Shown piece by piece: positions 1-6,120 of a stretch of 6,487 nt of DNA (positions are counted from its first letter, which is position 1; each line of letters starts with the position of its first letter). The stretch is from Pseudomonadota bacterium (GTDB lineage: Bacteria > Pseudomonadota > Gammaproteobacteria > Pseudomonadales > Oceanobacteraceae). The stretch covers positions 1 to 6,487 of the forward strand of contig JAEWQT010000215.1 in NCBI GenBank assembly GCA_023399105.1, in the 5' to 3' direction. Made by a program: the position numbers and the translations under genes. The notes under the pieces were generated by a model. It saw only the letters and a program-made list of their open reading frames with translations, did no database searches and was not told the origin of the DNA.

Positions 1-8
1 ACCGATGA

Positions 9-24
9 CCCGCCAGTTGGCGGG
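9..24 (-). repeat. Hairpin just downstream of the ATPase gene, possible terminator
   Basis: A perfect 7-bp inverted repeat, CCCGCCA / TGGCGGG, with GT between the arms (in practice a 6-bp GC-rich stem with a 4-base loop). It lies about 20 bases after the ATPase stop codon in the direction of transcription, where a terminator is expected. No T-run follows on the minus strand in the eight bases left before the window edge, so intrinsic termination is not demonstrated. It may instead protect the mRNA 3' end. Confidence 0.4.
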
Positions 25-43
25 CCATCCGTAAACAGTCCGC

Positions 44-2740
44 TCAGACGGCGCTGAAAAAACGCCGCCGCACCGCACTTTCCAATTCCAGAATCAGCAG
101 CACCGCCACGCCGCAGCCCACGGCAAACAGCAGCGCCGGTGCATCCAGCGACGCACTGTTAAAGGTGCGCTGGAACCAGGGTACCCAGGTGAACAGGCTC
201 TGCACCAATACCAGCGCGGCAATGGCCAGCCAGATCAGCGGCGTACCCAGCACACCGCGCAGGGTGATGGATGGTGTATCGAGATAACGCACCGCAAACA
301 AATAAAACAACTCCATGGCCACCAGCGTATTCACCGCCAGCGTACTGGCGTAAGCCCCATCGCCGGTGCGTGCCATGCCCCAGTTCCAGGCGGCAAAGAT
401 ACCGGCCAGAAACAGCAGCGACACCAGCACCACCCGCTCCACCAGAAAGCGGCTGAGCAGCGGTTCATCGCGCCGGCGCGGCTGGCGTTGCATCACGTCC
501 GGTTCAGCCGGTTCAAACGCCAGTGTCATGGCCAGAATCACCGAGCTGACCATGTTTACCCATAAAATCTGCAGCGGTGCGATGGGCAGGGTTAAACCCC
601 ACAGCAGCGCCACAATCAGGCTGATGGATTCACCGCCGTTAATCGGCAGCAAAAAGGCCACGGATTTTTTCAGGTTCTGGTATACGGTGCGGCCTTCCTG
701 CACGGCGGCGGCCAGGCTGGCGAAGTTGTCATCCAGCAGCACCACGGCTGAGGCTTCCCGCGCCGCTTCCGAACCTTTTTGGCCCATGGCAATACCGACA
801 TCGGCGGTTTTCAGCGCCGGGGCGTCGTTGACGCCATCGCCGGTCATGGCCACCACGCCATGCTCCTGCTGAATGGCCTGCACCAGCCGCAGTTTGTGCT
901 CGGGGCTGGTGCGGGCAAAGACATTCACGCGGGTAATGCAGTGCTGTAAATCCGCATCGCTGAGTCCATCCAGTTCGGCACCGGTTATCACCTGATCGGG
1001 GTTCTGCAGCCCCAGCCGGGCGGCAATAGCACCGGCAGTCAGGGCATGATCGCCGGTGATCATCTTCACCTGAATGCCGGCGGCCTGACATTCGGCCACC
1101 GCAGCGATGGCCTCCTGCCGCGGCGGGTCCATCAGACCCACCAGCGCGAGCAACTGCAGCTCCTGAATATCATCCATCTGCAACTCCGGCCGTTGTGCCG
1201 GTTTGCAGGCCAATGCCAGCACCCGCTGCCCCTGGGCCGCAAAATCCGCAATCACCTGTTGCCAGGTTTCCGGTTGCAGGGGCTGCGGCTGCAGGTTGTT
1301 ATCCAGTTGAGTGCTGCAACGTTGCAGAATCGCCTCCGGCGCCCCTTTTACCCAGATCATACGCTGACCACGGTGGTCATGGTTGAGAGTGGCCATAAAA
1401 CGATGCTCAGCATCAAAGGGGATTTCATCGCTGCGTGGCCATTGACGGCTGAGATCATCAGGCAGTTCACCCAGCTTGTGCGCCAGCACCTGCAGGGCTG
1501 CTTCCATCGGGTCGCCGTGAATGCTGACGTTGCCGTCCTGCAGGCTGACCGAGGCGTCGTTGCACAGGCTGGCCGCACGGGCTATCTGTTGTTGCAGTGC
1601 GGTGGATAAGCCAGCTTCTGGCTCTCCTTGCAACTCACCTTCCAGGGCATAGCCGGCGCCGGTAACGGCCAGCTGCTGATCGGCGGCGGCCAGCGCGGCC
1701 ACCATCATTTCGTTGCGTGTTAAGGTGCCGGTTTTATCCGAGCAGATAACCGATACCGCGCCCAGGGTTTCAATCGCTGGCATGCGCCGGATCACCGCTT
1801 TGCGGCTGGCCATGCGGCGTACACCCACGGCGAGGGTAATAGTAAGAATGGCGGGTAATCCTTCCGGAATAGAAGCCACCGTTAAACCCACCACGGCCAT
1901 AAATAAATCGGGGAAAGGTAAATCGCTGAGCAGGTAACCCAGGCCCAGAATAGCGACACCAGAACCGATCACCACCAGTGAAATAAAACGGGCAAACTCA
2001 TCCATCTGCGCCAGCAGTGGGGTTTTTAACTGCGTGGTGCTTTGCAATAAGCCGGAGATACGGCCGATTTCAGTGCCGCTGCCGGTGGCTACCACCACAC
2101 CACGCCCCGTACCACGGGTCACCAGGGTGCCGGAAAAGGCCATATTCAGCTGGTCACCCAACGGCTGCTCGCCACTCAGTGCGTCGGCATTCTTTTCCAC
2201 CGCCAGCGATTCGCCAGTGAGAACGGATTCATCAATGGTCAGGTTGGCGCAGCGCTCCAGCCGGATATCGGCCGGTACCCGGTCGCCGGGTTCCAGCAGC
2301 ACGGTATCGCCGGGTACCAGCTCAGACGCCGGAATGCGCTGACTGTGACCATCGCGGATCACCGCCGCGGTCGGTGCCAGCATGTGGTGAATGGCGGCCA
2401 GAGCCTGCTCGGCCTTACCTTCCTGAATCAGACCAATCAGGGTTTGCAGAACCACCACTGCCAGAATGACACCACTGTCGACCCAGTGGCCAAGAATGGC
2501 CGTAATCACTGACGCACTCACCAGTACCAGTATCAGCAGGTTACTCACCTGCGCCCACAAGCGCGCCAGCAGGCTGCGCGGTGGCTGCGAGGGAATGCTG
2601 TTCGGTCCATGTTGTTGCAGACGAGCAGCGGCTTGCGCCGCTGATAAAGGCTCACTGGCGTGTAATTGCTGCCGCACGGTGGCGGCGGTTAATTGATACA
2701 ACGGTGGGACAGACGATGAACGTTCAGCAGAATCCGGCAT
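44..2740 (-). CDS. P2-type cation-transporting ATPase (Ca2+-ATPase-like, ion uncertain)
   Basis: An inner-membrane pump that couples ATP hydrolysis to cation transport. The 898 residues carry the full P-type set in order: an N-terminal cation-ATPase domain (about 12-80), actuator loop with TGES (175-178), IPEGLP in TM4 (291-296), phosphorylation motif DKTGT (Asp335), nucleotide-binding KGAPE (465-469), DPPR (538-541), TGD (562-564) and hinge TGDGVND (633-639). Ten hydrophobic segments are visible, near 66-84, 89-105, 253-271, 281-305, 693-714, 719-742, 766-787, 797-818, 832-850 and 867-885. By eye alignment to SERCA, Glu293, Asn701, Glu704, Asn729 and Glu810 match ion ligands E309, N768, E771, N796 and E908, but the TM6 ligand D800 is Ser733. 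No N-terminal heavy-metal domain is present, arguing against a CopA/ZntA type. The start is supported by AAGGA six bases upstream. It is transcribed alone and divergently from mqo. The family call is secure; Ca2+, Na+ or another ion remains open. Confidence 0.93.
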   Translation of the reverse strand: MPDSAERSSSVPPLYQLTAATVRQQLHASEPLSAAQAAARLQQHGPNSIPSQPPRSLLARLWAQVSNLLILVLVSASVITAILGHWVDSGVILAVVVLQTLIGLIQEGKAEQALAAIHHMLAPTAAVIRDGHSQRIPASELVPGDTVLLEPGDRVPADIRLERCANLTIDESVLTGESLAVEKNADALSGEQPLGDQLNMAFSGTLVTRGTGRGVVVATGSGTEIGRISGLLQSTTQLKTPLLAQMDEFARFISLVVIGSGVAILGLGYLLSDLPFPDLFMAVVGLTVASIPEGLPAILTITLAVGVRRMASRKAVIRRMPAIETLGAVSVICSDKTGTLTRNEMMVAALAAADQQLAVTGAGYALEGELQGEPEAGLSTALQQQIARAASLCNDASVSLQDGNVSIHGDPMEAALQVLAHKLGELPDDLSRQWPRSDEIPFDAEHRFMATLNHDHRGQRMIWVKGAPEAILQRCSTQLDNNLQPQPLQPETWQQVIADFAAQGQRVLALACKPAQRPELQMDDIQELQLLALVGLMDPPRQEAIAAVAECQAAGIQVKMITGDHALTAGAIAARLGLQNPDQVITGAELDGLSDADLQHCITRVNVFARTSPEHKLRLVQAIQQEHGVVAMTGDGVNDAPALKTADVGIAMGQKGSEAAREASAVVLLDDNFASLAAAVQEGRTVYQNLKKSVAFLLPINGGESISLIVALLWGLTLPIAPLQILWVNMVSSVILAMTLAFEPAEPDVMQRQPRRRDEPLLSRFLVERVVLVSLLFLAGIFAAWNWGMARTGDGAYASTLAVNTLVAMELFYLFAVRYLDTPSITLRGVLGTPLIWLAIAALVLVQSLFTWVPWFQRTFNSASLDAPALLFAVGCGVAVLLILELESAVRRRFFSAV

Positions 2741-2746
2741 ACCACA

Positions 2747-2751
2747 TCCTT
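2747..2751 (-). promoter_or_regulatory. Ribosome binding site of the P-type ATPase gene
   Basis: Read on the minus strand this is AAGGA, separated by six bases from the ATG at 2740-2738. It fixes the start used for the ATPase. Confidence 0.7.
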
Positions 2752-2851
2752 GAAAAGCATAAGTAACGGTTGCGACCAGTCTAAAAAGATTTAACCGGCA
2801 TCTCTATGCGGAACATCAACGAAAAACCGCTCAGGACGTAAGGAAAAGTCA

Positions 2852-2875
2852 ACCGCCAACGGCCTTTCTGGCGGT
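2852..2875. repeat. 7-bp inverted repeat ACCGCCA / TGGCGGT
   Basis: Perfect arms at 2852-2858 and 2869-2875 around a 10-base loop. On the minus strand it is directly followed by TTGACT, a good -35-like hexamer without a matching -10. It could be an operator for the ATPase gene or a weak hairpin in either transcript. Function is not shown by the sequence. Confidence 0.45.
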
Positions 2876-2882
2876 GTGGAAT

Positions 2883-2892
2883 ACTGGCCAGT
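2883..2892. repeat. 10-bp perfect palindrome ACTGGCCAGT
   Basis: A self-complementary 10-mer in the divergent promoter region, eight bases from the inverted repeat at 2852-2875. Such sites can bind dimeric regulators, but I do not recognise it as a known operator, and a palindrome of this length can occur by chance. Confidence 0.35.
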
Positions 2893-2901
2893 CCGATCTG
2901 C

Positions 2902-2922
2902 AGCAACCTTTTCGCAGTTGCT
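2902..2922. repeat. 6-bp inverted repeat AGCAAC / GTTGCT
   Basis: Arms at 2902-2907 and 2917-2922 enclose nine bases. It lies about 36 bases upstream of the TATAAT at 2958, so it could be an upstream activator site for mqo or simply a chance repeat. Confidence 0.35.
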
Positions 2923-2940
2923 ACCTGCTCTGATGCGCAG

Positions 2941-2960
2941 TCGGCGCTATTCGGCGCTAT
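2941..2960. repeat. Tandem 10-bp duplication TCGGCGCTAT x2
   Basis: Two exact adjacent copies, 2941-2950 and 2951-2960. The last three bases of the second copy form the start of TATAAT. One copy adds about one helical turn between upstream sites and that -10 box, so copy number could affect promoter geometry. Confidence 0.7.
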
Positions 2961-2963
2961 AAT
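2958..2963 (+). promoter_or_regulatory. Perfect -10 box (TATAAT), candidate distal mqo promoter
   Basis: TATAAT matches the sigma70 -10 consensus exactly. The positions 16 to 18 bp upstream hold no recognisable -35 hexamer (GCGCAG at 17 bp) and there is no extended TGn, so the site would need an activator or be weak. A transcript starting near 2970 would give mqo a leader of about 220 bases. Confidence 0.45.
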
Positions 2964-3021
2964 GGCGGGCGATTACAGGCGGCTACCTCTGGCAGCCACC
3001 CCGGGATATACGTTAGTAGTA

Positions 3022-3047
3022 ACCGGCGACACAGCGGTTGTCGCGGT
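3022..3047. repeat. Inverted repeat overlapping the proximal mqo -35 box
   Basis: GCGACA (3026-3031) pairs with TGTCGC (3039-3044) around a 7-base loop. The stem extends by ACC (3022-3024) with GGT (3045-3047), leaving G3025 bulged. Because the right arm contains the TTGTCG hexamer, a protein bound here could block polymerase. If transcribed from the distal site, it would fold as an RNA hairpin in the leader. Confidence 0.45.
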
Positions 3048-3066
3048 CAGTGGCGCTGTGTATAAA
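3038..3066 (+). promoter_or_regulatory. Candidate proximal sigma70 promoter of mqo
   Basis: TTGTCG (3038-3043, 4 of 6 to the -35 consensus) and TATAAA (3061-3066, 5 of 6 to the -10 consensus) are separated by exactly 17 bp. Transcription would begin near 3073 and give a leader of about 120 bases. By spacing and match this is the best mqo promoter in the region. It is a prediction by eye only. Confidence 0.5.
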
Positions 3067-3176
3067 GCGTCGGTTTAATGCTCCCCCATTTCTCAGGATC
3101 AGAAGTCCGGCAGAAATCCGGGCCACAAGCCCACGGCGGGAGTGACAGGCACCTGCAGATTTTGATTTTCTGAATT

Positions 3177-3181
3177 AAAGG
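3177..3181 (+). promoter_or_regulatory. Weak ribosome binding site of mqo
   Basis: AAAGG lies ten bases before the ATG at 3192, a slightly long spacing and a modest match to anti-Shine-Dalgarno. No better purine-rich motif is nearby, and the protein start fits the family because the FAD-binding strand begins at residue 6. Confidence 0.45.
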
Positions 3182-3191
3182 CGAAATCCTG

Positions 3192-4673
3192 ATGACTATA
3201 CAAAAGGTCGATGTGCTCCTCGTCGGTGGCGGGGTGATGAGTGCGACGCTGGGTACACTGCTTACCAGGCTGGACCCGTCCCTCAAAATTACCATGGTTG
3301 AACGGCTCGACCATGTCGCTCACGAGAGTACCGATGGCTGGAACAACGCCGGTACCGGCCACGCCGGCTACTGTGAGCTGAACTACACCCCCGAAGATGC
3401 TCAGGGTAATGTCAGCATCGACCGCGCGCTGACCATCAACGCCAATTTTGAAACCTCCCTGCAATTCTGGACCCATCTGGTGGAAACCGGTGGCCTGCCA
3501 GAGCCGTCACGCTTTATCAACACCACGCCGCACCTTAGCTTTGTGTGGGGCGAAGCCAACGTCGCCTTCCTGCGCCAGCGCTATGAAAAACTCAGCGCCC
3601 ATCATCTGTTTAAAGATATGGAGTACAGCGAAGACCCGGCGGTACTGCGTGAATGGATGCCACTGGTGATGAACGGCCGCGATCCGGCCGAAAAAGTGGC
3701 CGCCACCCGGGTTGCCTACGGTGCCGATGTGGATTTTGGCTCGCTCACCCGCAACATGGTCGCCCGTCTGCAGGACAACCCGCATTTCAGCCTGCTGCTG
3801 AACCATGAAGTGGACGACTTCGATCACGCCGATGACGGCAGCTGGTTTATTGAAGTGGAAGACCGCAACAGCGGCGACAAAAAAACCATCAACGCCCGTT
3901 TTGTCTTCCTGGGTGCCGGTGGTGGTGCACTGCCACTGCTGCAGGCCTCCGGCATTGATGAAGCCGACGGTTACGGCGGTTTCCCGGTATCCGGTCAGTG
4001 GCTGGTGTGCAAAGACCAGAGCATCGTCAGCCAGCACCACGCCAAGGTGTATGGCAAGGCCGCCATTGGGGCGCCACCGATGTCAGTACCACACCTGGAT
4101 ACCCGCATCATCAATGGCCAGCCAGCCTTGTTGTTCGGACCTTATGCCGGGTTTACCACCAAGTTCCTGAAAGCCGGTTCCAAACTGGACCTGCTGAAAT
4201 CGGTGAGCATCAGCAACCTGATTCCGATGATGTCGGTCGGTATCAACAACATGGATCTGACCAAGTACCTGATTGGCGAAGTCATGCAGTCGCACGCCGA
4301 CCGCGTTGCCACGCTGCGTCATTACTTCCCGGACTGCAAAGACACCGACTGGACGCTGGCCGAAGCTGGCCAACGGGTACAGATCATCAAGAAAGACGCC
4401 CAGGGCCGTGGCAAGCTGGAATTCGGTACCGAACTGGTGGCCAGCAAAGATGGCTCCCTGGCGGCTCTGTTGGGTGCCTCTCCGGGTGCTTCGGTGGCCG
4501 TTAAAGCCATGATTGAAGTGCTGGAGCGTTGTTTTGCCGACCGCATGCAGGGTGAATGGAAAACCCGCCTGCAGGGTATGATTCCGTCTTACGGCAAAGA
4601 CCTGAAAACCGATGCCGAGCTGCTGCTCAGTATCCGTGAGCATACCCTGAGCACGCTGGGCTTAAAGCACTGA
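3192..4673 (+). CDS. mqo: Malate:quinone oxidoreductase (FAD-dependent)
   Basis: Membrane-associated flavoenzyme that oxidises L-malate to oxaloacetate and passes electrons to the quinone pool, acting in the TCA cycle alongside or in place of soluble NAD malate dehydrogenase. The 493 residues are full length for the family. Visible features are the N-terminal FAD-binding segment VDVLLVGGGVMSATLGTLL (6-24), a family-typical GWNNAGTGHAGYCELNYTP block (49-67), GAGGGALPLL (241-250), the GQRVQIIKKD block (393-402) and LLGASPGASVAVKAM (426-440). The N-terminus starts directly at the Rossmann strand and lacks the longer, signal-like N-terminal extension that I recall in E. coli Mqo, resembling instead the Pseudomonas type. 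It stands alone in its unit, behind a structured leader, and ends at a strong terminator. Its product oxaloacetate is the substrate of the convergent oad operon. Identification is firm. Confidence 0.97.
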   Translation: MTIQKVDVLLVGGGVMSATLGTLLTRLDPSLKITMVERLDHVAHESTDGWNNAGTGHAGYCELNYTPEDAQGNVSIDRALTINANFETSLQFWTHLVETGGLPEPSRFINTTPHLSFVWGEANVAFLRQRYEKLSAHHLFKDMEYSEDPAVLREWMPLVMNGRDPAEKVAATRVAYGADVDFGSLTRNMVARLQDNPHFSLLLNHEVDDFDHADDGSWFIEVEDRNSGDKKTINARFVFLGAGGGALPLLQASGIDEADGYGGFPVSGQWLVCKDQSIVSQHHAKVYGKAAIGAPPMSVPHLDTRIINGQPALLFGPYAGFTTKFLKAGSKLDLLKSVSISNLIPMMSVGINNMDLTKYLIGEVMQSHADRVATLRHYFPDCKDTDWTLAEAGQRVQIIKKDAQGRGKLEFGTELVASKDGSLAALLGASPGASVAVKAMIEVLERCFADRMQGEWKTRLQGMIPSYGKDLKTDAELLLSIREHTLSTLGLKH

Positions 4674-4693
4674 GTTCCGCTTAAGACCTGAGC

Positions 4694-4723
4694 AAAAACG
4701 GCACCGATGGGTGCCGTTTTTTT
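4694..4723 (+). terminator. Rho-independent terminator of mqo
   Basis: Stem CGGCACC (4699-4705) / GGTGCCG (4710-4716) with a GATG loop, followed by seven T (4717-4723). An A-run (4694-4698) on the left extends the pairing and lets it work from the other strand too. It begins 20 bases after the mqo stop codon. Confidence 0.9.
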
Positions 4724-4756
4724 ATGCCGGAAGCATTCCACGCCCCAACCTCAAGC

Positions 4757-4787
4757 AAAAAAAACGGCACCCGCAGGTGCCGTTTTT
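4757..4787 (-). terminator. Rho-independent terminator of the oad operon
   Basis: Stem CGGCACC (4765-4771) / GGTGCCG (4776-4782) with a four-base loop. On the minus strand it is followed by eight T (complement of 4757-4764), and on the plus strand by five T (4783-4787). It starts 17 bases after the oadB stop. Its stem is identical to that of the mqo terminator 60 bp away. Confidence 0.9.
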
Positions 4788-4804
4788 CATAATGCTGTGA
4801 ATGA

Positions 4805-6109
4805 TCAGCTGAAGAACGAGATCATCACACCCGCCGCCACTGCCGAACCGATTACGCCGGCCACGTTCGGGCCCATGGCGTGCATCAGCAGGAAGTTCTG
4901 CGGGTTAGATTCCAGGCCCACTTTATTGGATACCCGCGCTGCCATAGGCACCGCCGATACACCGGCCGAACCAATCAACGGGTTGATCGGATCTTTGGTA
5001 ACCGCGTTCATCAGTTTAGCCATCAGAACACCGGCTGCCGTACCCACACAGAACGCCACCAGACCCAGCACAATAATGGCCAGAGTGCTGCCGTTCAGGA
5101 AGGCATCAGAGCTCATTTTGTAGCCCACGGACACACCCAGGAAGATGGTCACAATGTTGATCAGGGCATTCTGCGCGGTATCGCTCAGACGCTCCACCAC
5201 ACCGGATTCCTTCATCAGGTTACCGAAGCAGAACATACCCAGCAGCGGCGCCGCGGAAGGCAGTAACAACGCCACCAGCACCAGTACCGCAATCGGGAAT
5301 ACGATCTTCTCGGCTTTGGATACGGTGCGCAGCTGCGTCATCTTAATCTTACGCTCCTGCTCGCTGGTCAGCGCTTTCATAATCGGCGGCTGAATCAGCG
5401 GCACCAGCGCCATGTAGGAATAGGCGGCAACCGCAATGGCTCCCAGCAGTTCCGGCGCCAGTTTGGAGGCGATAAAGATGGAGGTCGGACCGTCAGCACC
5501 ACCGATAATACCGATGGCAGCGGCCTGCTGAATGGTGAAATCCATCAGTCCCATATCACTGAAGAAAGCCGCGCCAAACAGGGTACCAAAGATACCGAAC
5601 TGCGCCGCTGCACCCAGCAGCAGGGTTTTCGGATTCGCCAGCAGCGGGCCAAAATCGGTCATGGCACCCACACCCATAAAGATCAGCAGCGGAGCAATAC
5701 CACTGGCAATGGTGACCTTATAGAAGGTGTACAGAACGCCATTCTCGAAACCGGACTCAGACGCCAGCTTCACCAGCTTGGCCGCGGTTACGCCATCGGC
5801 ACTGTAATAGGCTTCCAGCATCGCCGCCTGCGTCACATCCGGAGCAACGCCCAGAATGGTACGCAGACTTTCCAGCATGGCCGGATCAGTCGCGGTGCGG
5901 ATAGCCGCTTCCGCCGCCGACCAGCCCATACCGGCACCGGGAATATTCACCAGCAGCGTACCGACCGCAATCGGCAACAGCAGCAACGGTTCAAAACCCT
6001 TCTTGATGGCCAGGTACAGCATACCGAAGGCCACCAGCATCATTACGGCCTGGCCCAGTTCGATCTGGGATAAACCGGTGCTTAACCAAAGCTTAATCAG
6101 ACTGTCCAT
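4805..6109 (-). CDS. oadB: Oxaloacetate decarboxylase, sodium-pumping beta subunit
   Basis: Integral membrane subunit of the Na+-translocating oxaloacetate decarboxylase. It decarboxylates carboxybiotin held by OadA, and that step drives Na+ export. At 434 residues it is the normal family length. Residues reported as functionally important in the Klebsiella protein (Asp203, Tyr229, Asn373, Gly377, Ser382, Arg389, from memory) all appear here with a constant offset of three: Asp206 in GGADGPTS, Tyr232 in AYSYM, Asn376 and Gly380 in NPLIG, Ser385 and Arg392. The sequence is hydrophobic nearly throughout, with a more variable polar stretch at about 62-125. The C-terminus is short (ISFFS). The start ATG follows AAGGAG at a five-base spacing, and the gene sits nine bases after oadA, so the two are co-transcribed and probably translationally coupled. 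Methylmalonyl-CoA or glutaconyl-CoA decarboxylase beta subunits are homologous, but similarity to OadB is much closer. Confidence 0.96.
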   Translation of the reverse strand: MDSLIKLWLSTGLSQIELGQAVMMLVAFGMLYLAIKKGFEPLLLLPIAVGTLLVNIPGAGMGWSAAEAAIRTATDPAMLESLRTILGVAPDVTQAAMLEAYYSADGVTAAKLVKLASESGFENGVLYTFYKVTIASGIAPLLIFMGVGAMTDFGPLLANPKTLLLGAAAQFGIFGTLFGAAFFSDMGLMDFTIQQAAAIGIIGGADGPTSIFIASKLAPELLGAIAVAAYSYMALVPLIQPPIMKALTSEQERKIKMTQLRTVSKAEKIVFPIAVLVLVALLLPSAAPLLGMFCFGNLMKESGVVERLSDTAQNALINIVTIFLGVSVGYKMSSDAFLNGSTLAIIVLGLVAFCVGTAAGVLMAKLMNAVTKDPINPLIGSAGVSAVPMAARVSNKVGLESNPQNFLLMHAMGPNVAGVIGSAVAAGVMISFFS

Positions 6110-6114
6110 GACAT

Positions 6115-6120
6115 CTCCTT
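6115..6120 (-). promoter_or_regulatory. Ribosome binding site of oadB, overlapping the oadA stop
   Basis: On the minus strand the junction reads TAAGGAGATGTCATG. AAGGAG shares two bases with the TAA stop of oadA and lies five bases before the oadB ATG (6109-6107). An out-of-frame ATG occurs at 6114-6112. Ribosomes finishing oadA would cover this site, which favours coupled translation of the two subunits. Confidence 0.85.

Larger units (their letters stand above)
2741..3191. other. Divergent intergenic region between the ATPase gene and mqo
   Basis: About 450 bp without a credible gene. It must hold the promoters of both divergent genes. The mqo side has two promoter-like sites (TATAAT at 2958-2963, and TTGTCG/TATAAA at 3038-3066). 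The ATPase side has only weak candidates on the minus strand: TTGACT at 2852-2847 has no good -10 at normal spacing, and TTGATG at 2819-2814 pairs with TTAAAT at 2794-2789 only at a 19-bp spacing. Inverted repeats lie at 2852-2875, 2883-2892, 2902-2922 and 3022-3047. The stretch 3067-3176 has only a small hairpin (3118-3136, CCG-GGC pairing with GCC-CGG around CACAA). I do not recognise a known riboswitch or small RNA here. Confidence 0.7.

Noticed and set aside
729..1609. Open frames of 120 to 187 codons on both strands inside the ATPase gene.
   Set aside because: They lie wholly within a gene with all P-type motifs in one frame. GC-rich coding sequence commonly leaves such shadow frames open.
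2962..3078. A 38-codon open frame starting ATG within TATAAT and ending TAA before mqo.
   Set aside because: Its start overlaps the -10 box, there is no ribosome binding site, and the peptide has no recognisable features. It is most likely chance.
2970..3191. A known riboswitch or small RNA (glycine riboswitch, 6S RNA) in the mqo leader.
   Set aside because: Short hairpins exist, but I could not match the conserved core of any class I know, and no intrinsic terminator with a T-run lies before mqo.
3047..3476. Minus-strand open frames of 82 and 125 codons spanning the mqo leader and start.
   Set aside because: They overlap the mqo start in antisense, have no supporting ribosome site that I can see, and resemble no family.
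3507..4643. Minus-strand open frames of 177 and 186 codons opposite mqo.
   Set aside because: They are antisense to a clear full-length Mqo, show no known motif and have compositions typical of shadow frames.
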